15,372 nucleotides of DNA, from the NCBI GenBank assembly GCA_003660555.1, contig QMUK01000025.1, positions 1 through 15,372 on the forward strand, written 5' to 3'. The notes under the pieces are model-generated. The model worked only from the letters and a program-made list of their open reading frames with translations. It did not search any database and was not told where the DNA came from. The translations under genes and the position numbers were made by a program. Source of the DNA: Thermococci archaeon (GTDB lineage: Archaea > Hadarchaeota > B88-G9). Positions 7,751 to 14,792 of this stretch are shown here, piece by piece (position 1 is the stretch's first letter; every line of letters begins with the position of its first letter).

Positions 7751-7765
7751 TTAAAGGTGTCCTAA

Positions 7766-8830
7766 ATGATTTTCAGAGATCAAAAGCTAGCCGCCGAGAT
7801 AATAAACAAAATAAAAGAAAAAAACGTTAGGATAAAAGTGATGCATGTCTGCGGAACCCACCAAGACACTCTGGTTAGATTTGGTCTGAGGGACATGCTG
7901 CTAGAGGCAGGAGTGGACATGAGGGAGGGGCCTGGATGTCCTGTGTGCGTAACCACTCCGATGGAGATAGAAGAGGCTTTGGAGCTGGCTTCTAGGGGGA
8001 AAGTAATAACTACTTTTGGAGATATGTACCGCGTTCCAGGAATGAGGGGGGCTCTAAAGGATTCCAAAGGAGACGTCAGAATAGTTTACAGCATAGACGA
8101 CTCCATAGAAATAGCTAATAAAACCGATAAAGATGTTATATTCCTGGGAGTCGGATTTGAAACTACCATGCCATCAATAGCCTCCTCCATAATTAGGGGT
8201 GTCCCAGAGAACTTCTATCTATTGAGTTTTCATAGGCTGACTCCTCCTGCTGTGATGAAGATAGCTGAAATGGGAGAGCTCAACCTAGACGGGATCATAG
8301 ACCCAGGACATGTATCTACAATTATAGGTAAGAAGCCATGGGAACCAATATCTGAGAAATTCGGTATTCCTCAAGTCATAGCTGGATTCGAACCACTTGA
8401 TTTGTTGATGGCTGTTCTAATGATTATTAAGCAAATAGAGAATGGGGAGGCTAAGGTAGAAATAGAGTACACTAGAGCTGTTAGAGAAGAAGGGAATCCG
8501 AAGGCACAGGAGTTGATGTATCGAGTGTTTGAAAAGAGAGGTGTGAAATGGAGAGGGTTCCCAGAAATAGAGGAAAGTGGCATGTTCCTAAAGAAGGAAT
8601 TCGAGGATTTAGATGCTAGGAAGGCATTCGAGGATCTACTGCAAGAAGTTTGGTCAATGGACGTTGATGAGCCTAAGGGATGCAGGTGTGGGGAAGTTAT
8701 AAGAGGACTAATCCAGCCCTGGGAATGCCCTCTCTTCGGAAAGGTTTGCACGCCAGATAAGCCAGTGGGACCTTGCATGGTTTCCAGAGAGGGGGCATGT
8801 TACATAGAATATAAGTTCTCATCTCCCTGA
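7766..8830 (+). CDS. hypD: [NiFe]-hydrogenase maturation protein HypD
   Basis: A 354-residue iron-sulfur protein, the usual family length. HypD is the scaffold on which, with HypC, the Fe(CN)2CO group of [NiFe]-hydrogenases is assembled in the cytoplasm from HypE/HypF-derived cyanide. Signature motifs are all present: CGTHQ at 29-33, GPGCPVC at 55-61, GFETTMP at 130-136, PGHVS at 180-184, and a C-terminal cysteine set (C306, C308, C321, C328, C337, C345) that includes the [4Fe-4S] ligands. ATG 7766 follows AAGGTG by about 7 nt. It stands alone here, with no hypC, hypE or hydrogenase subunit, so its partners must be elsewhere. Its last 31 bp overlap the convergent membrane-protein gene. The tRNA-Thr promoter probably also drives it. 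Confidence 0.96.
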   Translation: MIFRDQKLAAEIINKIKEKNVRIKVMHVCGTHQDTLVRFGLRDMLLEAGVDMREGPGCPVCVTTPMEIEEALELASRGKVITTFGDMYRVPGMRGALKDSKGDVRIVYSIDDSIEIANKTDKDVIFLGVGFETTMPSIASSIIRGVPENFYLLSFHRLTPPAVMKIAEMGELNLDGIIDPGHVSTIIGKKPWEPISEKFGIPQVIAGFEPLDLLMAVLMIIKQIENGEAKVEIEYTRAVREEGNPKAQELMYRVFEKRGVKWRGFPEIEESGMFLKKEFEDLDARKAFEDLLQEVWSMDVDEPKGCRCGEVIRGLIQPWECPLFGKVCTPDKPVGPCMVSREGACYIEYKFSSP

Positions 8831-9702
8831 GAAACATCTTCCTCTCTCTTCTCTGCTTCTTTGATCTCTCTAGCGTGTAGGTACACCGAAGTCGGTATTC
8901 CAATTGATATTAGGACGCTCACCGAGAACAGCACTAGGGTAAGTACTAGGGCGACATAACCCTTTGGAGTTGCTAATACTCCGAGAAATTCTGAAAGTTG
9001 ATCCAAGAATTCATCGAAGTTCATCCCATAATGATAGCTAATGCCCAGAGGTCCCACCATTCGAGAAATTATTCTGAAAAGGAAGACAAATATAAACGCT
9101 CTAATTAATGTGTCTGAGACGAATCCCACTATTACCTCGATTGGCCTAGAAATCAAGACCCTGACACTGTTCCAGAGGGTAGATACTGGACCTATTTCGT
9201 CTATCACTACTCCCTGAGGAACGAACCAGAATAGTAGTGAGAGCAAGAGGGAAACTAGATATATGGGTAGAAATTGGGTAGAAAATGATGGAATTGGCGA
9301 GAAACTCATCTCCATACTCCCCGTGAACGCAAGAGACACTACCATCGTGACTATTCCCGAGAGTATAACTAGAATTATAACAGCAGCTAGGAGTGGCAAG
9401 TACCTCTTAGCAGCTCTCCTTAGATCTTCATTCACATCATCTCTTCCTTTTATCAGAGAGGAAGTCCTGCTTATGATGAGGGCCTCCACGTACAAATAAA
9501 CTAGTGCCCAAATCAATAACATACCCATTATAACTAGCGATAGGGATATAAACGCTCCTGGTTCGCTTATATTTGGTAATTTACACCTTAGGTAAAATAA
9601 TATCAACAACGAGAAAAGGAAATTTACTATTAGGGCTACCGAGAAGTTGTATGTCTCGAAGGGTTTCAGTATTCCTCTCAGTACTACTTCGTGTGTCCTC
9701 AC
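8800..9702 (-). CDS. Six-helix integral membrane protein, DUF4013/DUF7847-like
   Basis: About 300 residues with six predicted hydrophobic segments (numbered from GTG 9702): about 21-39, 52-75, 102-127, 144-161, 188-214 and 247-276, and a charged acidic tail. The segment FVPQGVVIDEIGP followed by a helix with NSVRVLI and RPIEVI resembles archaeal membrane families annotated DUF4013 or DUF7847 (glycerophosphodiester phosphodiesterase membrane-domain-like); this is a resemblance, not a firm match. No catalytic motif is seen and the function is unknown. The start is uncertain: TTG 9726 gives 308 residues, but a TATA box at 9739-9731 would put transcription initiation near 9711, so GTG 9702 with GGGG 4 nt upstream is preferred. 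Convergent with hypD, overlapping by 31 bp. Confidence 0.8.
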   Translation of the reverse strand: MRTHEVVLRGILKPFETYNFSVALIVNFLFSLLILFYLRCKLPNISEPGAFISLSLVIMGMLLIWALVYLYVEALIISRTSSLIKGRDDVNEDLRRAAKRYLPLLAAVIILVILSGIVTMVVSLAFTGSMEMSFSPIPSFSTQFLPIYLVSLLLSLLFWFVPQGVVIDEIGPVSTLWNSVRVLISRPIEVIVGFVSDTLIRAFIFVFLFRIISRMVGPLGISYHYGMNFDEFLDQLSEFLGVLATPKGYVALVLTLVLFSVSVLISIGIPTSVYLHAREIKEAEKREEDVSQGDENLYSM

Positions 9703-9729
9703 CAAACCCCTATTAGAGATTTCCAAACA

Positions 9730-9746
9730 CTCTATATATGTATTTC
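9730..9746 (-). promoter_or_regulatory. BRE/TATA of the membrane-protein gene
   Basis: The minus strand reads CGAAATACATATATAGAG: a BRE-like CGAAAT followed by a TATA core at about 9739-9731. Expected initiation near 9709-9711 is downstream of TTG 9726 and 7-9 nt before GTG 9702, and this drives the start choice. A second AT-rich box at about 9763-9770 could instead serve the TTG start. Confidence 0.45.
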
Positions 9747-9812
9747 GGCTGGTTACTCACAGTAAATAACTTTATTAGATGCAAAGCGAAAAAATATGTG
9801 TAGGGAGAGCGG

Positions 9813-10031
9813 TCACTCCACCTTTATGGCACCAACTGGGCACGAACTAGCTGCTGTCTCAGCCATATCCTTCATGTCATCCGGTATTTCTCCCTCAGTA
9901 GGAGAAGATGTTCTGAACTTCTCTACTAGTATGCTCTTTCCCTCCTCGTTTGCTTCGAATATCTCCGGTGCGACAGACGCACATACTCCGCAAGCTATAC
10001 AGCTCTCATGGTCTATGGTGACCTTCGGCAT
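9813..10031 (-). CDS. Ferredoxin with a single [4Fe-4S] cluster
   Basis: A 72-residue acidic protein with the ligand pattern C-x2-C-x2-C (C11, C14, C17 in CIACGVC) and a distant C64-P (SSCPVGAI). This matches single-cluster ferredoxins of the Pyrococcus/Thermotoga type, soluble cytoplasmic electron carriers for oxidoreductases. All four ligands are Cys. The second site found in 2[4Fe-4S] ferredoxins is absent. Two ATGs lie 6 bp apart: GGGGG sits directly against the first (10037) but 6 nt before the second (10031), so I take 10031. Its own promoter, with a palindrome over the TATA box, lies upstream. No redox partner is adjacent, so its physiological partner is unknown. Confidence 0.93.
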   Translation of the reverse strand: MPKVTIDHESCIACGVCASVAPEIFEANEEGKSILVEKFRTSSPTEGEIPDDMKDMAETAASSCPVGAIKVE

Positions 10032-10058
10032 TGGCATCCCCCGGCCGTCATCCTAGTT

Positions 10059-10073
10059 ACGTTTATTAAACGT
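10059..10073 (-). promoter_or_regulatory. Ferredoxin TATA box within a 15-bp inverted repeat
   Basis: ACGTTTA-T-TAAACGT is a perfect inverted repeat with 7-bp arms and one central base. It contains the only TATA-like sequence of the gene (TTTAATAAA on the minus strand). Centred at 10066, it predicts a transcript start near 10040 and a leader of about 9 nt to ATG 10031. A dyad covering the TATA box would suit a repressor operator; that role is inferred. Confidence 0.5.
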
Positions 10074-10164
10074 TTCCAATGTAGACCCCTGAGCACTACA
10101 TCCTTCGGAGAAGCTATCAGTTGGTAGATATTGAGTTCACGAACGCGGAGATTTCCATACTTGC

Positions 10165-11088
10165 ATGGAAGATTGTCTGAGTAAAAGTACTAGCTCGGTG
10201 ACCGGGTTGTTTAGGGAGAACTTGAGAGAGAAATGGTTTAAAGGTAAGATAAAGAAGTATTCGGATTCAAAGAGCCTAAGGTGTATTATAAGGAAGATAA
10301 GGGAGAAGAAAGTTCCAGAGAGCGCGTTCTTCCGAGAAATAATTAGAAATAGGGTCGAGGTCATTGGCCTGAGAGAACTATTAGATCTAGAGAAGTCCTT
10401 GTGGAGACACTACGAAGAGGTAATGAAAGTTATCGAAATATACGTGTCTGTATCAGTTCTGAGCCCAATACGAAATAGAAGAGAGTCCGCTAGGTTCTAT
10501 AAAGAGAGAGTACTCCAAATAGATGAGAAGTACTATGAATTGGGTAAGTCATCCCCAGAGGAGTACCTAAAATCCATGAGGGAAATAAAGGAGAGGTGTA
10601 AGATAGAAATAGACTGCGTATTACTAGAGCACAAGATAACTGAGCTGATCAAGGAAATAGCTAAACTGATGGGTTGTCCCAATGGCCAAAGACCAGAACT
10701 GCTAGGATTCATCAGGCGAAGTCCTTTGCATAAGGCTAAAATGCAAGAGCTATTCGAGTATAGGGACCTACTCAGAGATGTCTCAAGGAGTTGTGCTCTA
10801 GCGAGGAAGTCCCTTTCTGTAATAGGGAGCCTAGGATACTCTCCCTCGGAGATAGTAGGGCTTAGACCTCTTCTCGGACTGATGAATAAAAAGTACAAGC
10901 TTCCAAATGAGCTAAAGGCTAAATTTCAGGAGAAAGGTCTCCTAAAAGGAGAGGAATTGACCGAACTAGGAATAGAAATTGCAGAGATGCTTATGGTCCT
11001 AGACGAAGTAGCTAGGAGTTGTGGCTACGAGTCGTTTGAGAAAATGCCCTTTGCCAAATTTGAAATAGAAAAGAAGACTAATCCCTAG
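10165..11088 (+). CDS. Unrecognised basic, alpha-helical protein
   Basis: A 307-residue reading frame that I do not recognise. It is rich in Lys, Arg and Glu, has no signal peptide or membrane segment, and looks almost wholly helical, with coiled-coil-like stretches around 60-175. Cysteines are scattered (for example C4, C40, C144, C150, C169) without a zinc pattern. The C-terminal part, about 230-280, ends in EKGLLKGEELTELGIEIAEML, which resembles the recognition helix and wing end of some winged-helix proteins; this is weak. The ATG 10165 start has only a distant GGAG (14 nt), so the start is uncertain, and GTG 10198 is an alternative. Codon use matches its neighbours. It ends convergently with the VIT-like gene, the two stops sharing CTAG. 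Confidence 0.75.
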   Translation: MEDCLSKSTSSVTGLFRENLREKWFKGKIKKYSDSKSLRCIIRKIREKKVPESAFFREIIRNRVEVIGLRELLDLEKSLWRHYEEVMKVIEIYVSVSVLSPIRNRRESARFYKERVLQIDEKYYELGKSSPEEYLKSMREIKERCKIEIDCVLLEHKITELIKEIAKLMGCPNGQRPELLGFIRRSPLHKAKMQELFEYRDLLRDVSRSCALARKSLSVIGSLGYSPSEIVGLRPLLGLMNKKYKLPNELKAKFQEKGLLKGEELTELGIEIAEMLMVLDEVARSCGYESFEKMPFAKFEIEKKTNP

Positions 11089-11651
11089 ATTACCCCTAGT
11101 ATCTTGTTTATTATCATTACTGCTACTCCCGCAAAGAGCATTCTTACTCCTGAGATCAGAGCGTTTTGCTTTGAGAGCCTGCCCATGTAAAATCCAAATG
11201 AGAAGAGAACTGTAAGGGCTATGATTATCGATACTAGGACAGCTAAGCTAGTGTCCCAGATGAGGGCTATTGGAATTAGCGGAATTAGAGACCCAACCAT
11301 TGGACCCATTCCGGAAAACAGACTGTTGACAACTGCTGATATCTTCATCCTGTTGTACAATACAGTATTGGTTAGGTCTGTGAGCATTGCCTCCTCTATT
11401 TCCATTAATTCGTACCTTCTCTCTGCCCTCTCTACCTCGTAAGTGCTCCAGAAGCCAGAGAGACTTAGACCTATGGTGCTTCCTATTCCAGCTCCTAATA
11501 TTAACTCTTTAGGCGCTCCGGTGGAATATGCTCCCAATATCACTCCAATTATCGTTAAAACCCCATCAAATCCATTTGTAACGAAGTATCTCCTTGAGAT
11601 TTTTGCAGTATTCGGATCTCTCAGATATCTCAAGAATTCTCTCAAAGACAC
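11085..11651 (-). CDS. VIT1/CCC1-family membrane protein (putative iron/manganese transporter)
   Basis: 188 residues with about five hydrophobic segments (about 27-43, 51-66, 105-131, 134-156, 165-186). TM1 carries NGFDG (26-30), containing the conserved Asp of the VIT/CCC1 fold, and GSTIGLSLSGFWSTYE leads into a Glu-rich cytosolic helix (71-90: YEVERAERRYELMEIEEAML), the position of the metal-binding region in plant VIT1. Family members move Fe2+ or Mn2+ across membranes. It is close to the short archaeal VIT1/CCC1-like proteins. The start is GTG 11651. It is divergent from ileS across 114 bp. Substrate is inferred. Confidence 0.85.
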   Translation of the reverse strand: MSLREFLRYLRDPNTAKISRRYFVTNGFDGVLTIIGVILGAYSTGAPKELILGAGIGSTIGLSLSGFWSTYEVERAERRYELMEIEEAMLTDLTNTVLYNRMKISAVVNSLFSGMGPMVGSLIPLIPIALIWDTSLAVLVSIIIALTVLFSFGFYMGRLSKQNALISGVRMLFAGVAVMIINKILGVI

Positions 11652-11707
11652 CCTGGTTTTCTCTCTGGGTTCTCTAGGGAAAAAGCTTTCGGGTCCAGAA
11701 CTAGGAA

Positions 11708-11718
11708 GGTATTTAACA
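11708..11718. promoter_or_regulatory. TATA-like element between the VIT-like gene and ileS
   Basis: GTATTTAAC at 11709-11717 reads as a TATA-like box in both directions. For ileS it predicts initiation near 11739, about 27 nt before ATG 11766. For the minus-strand VIT-like gene it predicts initiation near 11686, about 35 nt before GTG 11651. No better box is seen for either gene. Confidence 0.45.
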
Positions 11719-11765
11719 CATGAGGAACTAAGGACTGGGACTAGAACCTCCCAGAAGGGATGGAA

Positions 11766-14700
11766 ATGGTCAGGGTTCCTGAGAGGAGATATGACCCAAA
11801 GTCAATTCAAGAGAGAGTCGAAGCACTATGGAAGAGTAAAGAGATTCCTAAAAGAGCGGGAGAGATAAGGAAGGGGGAGAAGAGAATATACTTCCTAGAT
11901 GGACCGCCATACGTCACAGGAAGCATACACGTTGGTACTGCATGGAACAAAGTTCTGAAGGATCTCTACATAAGATATAAAACTATGAGGGGATTCTGGG
12001 TCACCAGAAGACCTGGATTCGACATGCATGGTCTCCCCATAGAGGTAAAAGTGGAAGGAGAACTAGGAATAAAAAGCAAGAAGGAAATTGAGGAGAAAAT
12101 AGGGGTAGACAACTTCATAAGATACTGTAGGGAATACTCTTTAAGATACATGAGAGTCAATACCGAACAGTTCAGGAAATTAGGAGTTTGGATGGATTGG
12201 GAGAATCCATACCTCCCGATAACCAATGAGTACATAGAGTCTGCGTGGTGGACTCTAAAGCGAGCACATGAGAGGGGCCTACTAGAAAGGGGATTGGGAG
12301 TAATATTCTGGTGCCCCAGATGTGAGACTGCCTTAGCAGAGCACGAAGTCAGAGGAGAATACCGGGATGTAGAGGACCCGTCCATATTCATCAGGTTCAG
12401 GGTTAAGAATGAAAGTGATGAGGAAGAGAAATATCTATTGGTATGGACTACCACACCTTGGACTGTTCCCTCGAACTTAGCCATTGCAGTTCACCCGGAA
12501 TACGACTACGCCGAAGTCGAAGTAGATGAAAACGGAAAATCCGTGACTTACATAGTTGCTTATCCCCTAGTAGACAAAGTCATGGGCAAAATAGGGAGAT
12601 GGAGCTATAAAGTCAGGAGACTGCTGAAAGGGTATGAATTGGAAGGAATTGAGTACGAGTTCCCGCTCTCTTCGGAAATACCTTTCCAGAAGGACTTCAA
12701 GCATAAAGTAATTCTGGGAGAGTTCGTGACATTGGAAGAGGGGACTGGCTTAGTACACATCGCTCCTGGGTTTGGAGAAGAAGACTTCCAAGTTGGGGAA
12801 AAATACTCTCTACCTGTATTTTGTCCAGTTGGCCCAGATGGTAAATTCACTCCAGATGGTGGAAAATACGAGGGGATGTACGTTAAAGAAGCAGACCCTG
12901 TGGTAATAGAGGACCTAAGGAGGAAGGGAGCTCTACTAAAAGAGGAAACTATAGTTCACTCGTATCCACACTGTTGGAGATGCAAGACTCCCTTGATATT
13001 CAGGGCTACAGAGCAGTGGTTCTTGAGGGTGCACAAAATAAAGGAGAAAATACTGGAGGAAAACTCAAAGAAGGTGAAGTGGGTTCCAGAATGGGTCGCG
13101 AAGAGGTATGAAAACGGGGTTAGAGAAGTTGGAGATTGGTGTATCTCGAGGCAGAGGTATTGGGGAATACCCATGCCAATTTGGGTTTGCGAGAATTGCA
13201 ATTCCTTCGAAGTAATAGGAAGTAGAGAAGAGCTAGAGAGACTCTCCCTCGGGGAAATACCAGAAGATCTACATAGACCATGGATAGACTCAGTTGAAAT
13301 AAAATGCAGGAAGTGCAACGGAAGAATGAAAAGGGTTAAAGACGTACTAGATGTTTGGTTCGATTCAGGAATTGCTTCTTGGGCTAGTCTTGGATATCCC
13401 TCAAGAAAAGAAGAATTTGAGGAGTTATGGCCTGCTGATTTTATCGTAGAAGGGCAAGATCAGGTTACGAAATGGTTCTATTCGCAACAGGCTGTTTCGG
13501 TAATTGCATTCGACACAGTCCCCTACAGAGAGGTCTTAATGCACGGATTCGTTCTAGATCCTACAGGAGAGAAGCTATCCAAATCCAAGATGAAGGGGAA
13601 GAAATTTACTCCAGAAGGAATAATAGAGGAATTCGGAATAGATGCATTTAGATTCTATTTCCTTTGGGCTACAGCTCCATGGGAAGATCCCAGAGTTGAC
13701 GAGGAGGAATTAGGTGTAGTCTACAGAACCCTAAACGTTTTGTGGAACTCGTATTATTTCTCTGCATCGTACATGAATTTGGACAATTACTCCCCAGAGA
13801 AAAAAGGGAAGTTGAAATTAGAGGACAAATGGATACTTTCTAGGATAAACAGCCTAAAAAAGGAAGTCACTGAGCATATGGATCGGCATGAATATCACAA
13901 AGCGTCTAGAAAAATTCAAGAGTTCATATTAGAGGATCTAAGCAGATGGTACATAAAATTGGTGAGAAGCAGAACTTGGATAGAGGGGGAAGACGAGGAG
14001 AAATATGGGGCATACTATTCTCTATACAACGTACTCGTAGATTTGAGCAAACTCATGGCTCCTTTCACTCCCTACATCTCTGAGGAAATATACACTAGTT
14101 TAACTGGTAGGGAGAGCGTGCACTTGGAGGAGTGGCCCGAAGTAAACGAGGAGTTGATTGACAAGAAATTAGAGGAAGAAATGGAGATATGCAGGAAAGT
14201 AGTCGAGACTACAGTCTCGCTCAGGCAGAAAGCTAGAATAAAACTCAGGTGGCCACTCAGGAGGATAGTAATACTCCCTAGGGGAGAAGACGTCATAGAA
14301 GCTATAATGAATACTTCAGAAATAATAAAAGAACAGAGCAATCTGAAAGAGGTACTAATAGCTTCTTCAAAGGCTGAAAACAACAGTGGTAGTAAAGAGA
14401 TAACCCTAGAGCTGATAGATGGTAGGAGAGTATTCCTTTCGAAATATCTATCTGAAGAGATAGATAAAATTGGGACAGTATATCTAGATTGCGAGATAGA
14501 CGAAGAATTGAAATCGGAAGCTTGGGCTAGAGAGATAATAAGAAGAATTCAGGAAATGAGGAAACAACTCGACTTGGATATGGAGGAAAGAATAAGGTGT
14601 CAGGTCTCAGCTAAAGAAGAGGTCCTAGAAATGATATCTTCTAGGATAGAAGAAATATCAAGGGAAACCAGATCCTCGGAGATAGCTCTAATCGAAGAAA

Positions 14701-14792
14701 GTACGGAAATATCTGGAGATCTAATCAAGAAATGGAGAATAAACAACGTGGAGGTAACCATAGGGATATCTAGTTCCAGTGAGAAGAGATGA
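11766..14792 (+). CDS. ileS: Isoleucyl-tRNA synthetase
   Basis: A class Ia synthetase of 1,008 residues that charges tRNA-Ile and edits misactivated valine. Numbered from ATG 11766: HIGH-type HVGT at 55-58 after PPYVTGSI; a CPRC site at 183-186; the CP1 editing domain with WTTTPWTVPSN from 227; GDWCISRQRYWGIP near 456; a zinc-type CxxC pair at 475/478 and 514/517; LDVWFDSG near 525; and the KMSKS-type loop KLSKS at 603-607, then the helical anticodon-binding domain. The archaeal/eukaryal IleRS organisation is clear. AGGG lies 6 nt before ATG 11766 but directly abuts ATG 11760, so 11766 is preferred. The KMSKS loop is KLSKSKMKGKKF rather than the usual KMSKSLGN. It shares ATGA with taw3. Confidence 0.97.
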   Translation: MVRVPERRYDPKSIQERVEALWKSKEIPKRAGEIRKGEKRIYFLDGPPYVTGSIHVGTAWNKVLKDLYIRYKTMRGFWVTRRPGFDMHGLPIEVKVEGELGIKSKKEIEEKIGVDNFIRYCREYSLRYMRVNTEQFRKLGVWMDWENPYLPITNEYIESAWWTLKRAHERGLLERGLGVIFWCPRCETALAEHEVRGEYRDVEDPSIFIRFRVKNESDEEEKYLLVWTTTPWTVPSNLAIAVHPEYDYAEVEVDENGKSVTYIVAYPLVDKVMGKIGRWSYKVRRLLKGYELEGIEYEFPLSSEIPFQKDFKHKVILGEFVTLEEGTGLVHIAPGFGEEDFQVGEKYSLPVFCPVGPDGKFTPDGGKYEGMYVKEADPVVIEDLRRKGALLKEETIVHSYPHCWRCKTPLIFRATEQWFLRVHKIKEKILEENSKKVKWVPEWVAKRYENGVREVGDWCISRQRYWGIPMPIWVCENCNSFEVIGSREELERLSLGEIPEDLHRPWIDSVEIKCRKCNGRMKRVKDVLDVWFDSGIASWASLGYPSRKEEFEELWPADFIVEGQDQVTKWFYSQQAVSVIAFDTVPYREVLMHGFVLDPTGEKLSKSKMKGKKFTPEGIIEEFGIDAFRFYFLWATAPWEDPRVDEEELGVVYRTLNVLWNSYYFSASYMNLDNYSPEKKGKLKLEDKWILSRINSLKKEVTEHMDRHEYHKASRKIQEFILEDLSRWYIKLVRSRTWIEGEDEEKYGAYYSLYNVLVDLSKLMAPFTPYISEEIYTSLTGRESVHLEEWPEVNEELIDKKLEEEMEICRKVVETTVSLRQKARIKLRWPLRRIVILPRGEDVIEAIMNTSEIIKEQSNLKEVLIASSKAENNSGSKEITLELIDGRRVFLSKYLSEEIDKIGTVYLDCEIDEELKSEAWAREIIRRIQEMRKQLDLDMEERIRCQVSAKEEVLEMISSRIEEISRETRSSEIALIEESTEISGDLIKKWRINNVEVTIGISSSSEKR

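Noticed and set aside
9796-10056. Plus-strand ORF of 86 residues over the ferredoxin gene
   Set aside because: The opposite strand encodes a complete ferredoxin with all four cluster cysteines and its own promoter.
11443-11868. Plus-strand ORF of 141 residues spanning the VIT-like gene start and the ileS 5' end
   Set aside because: It is antisense to a VIT/CCC1 family gene and then out of frame with ileS; composition is not protein-like.
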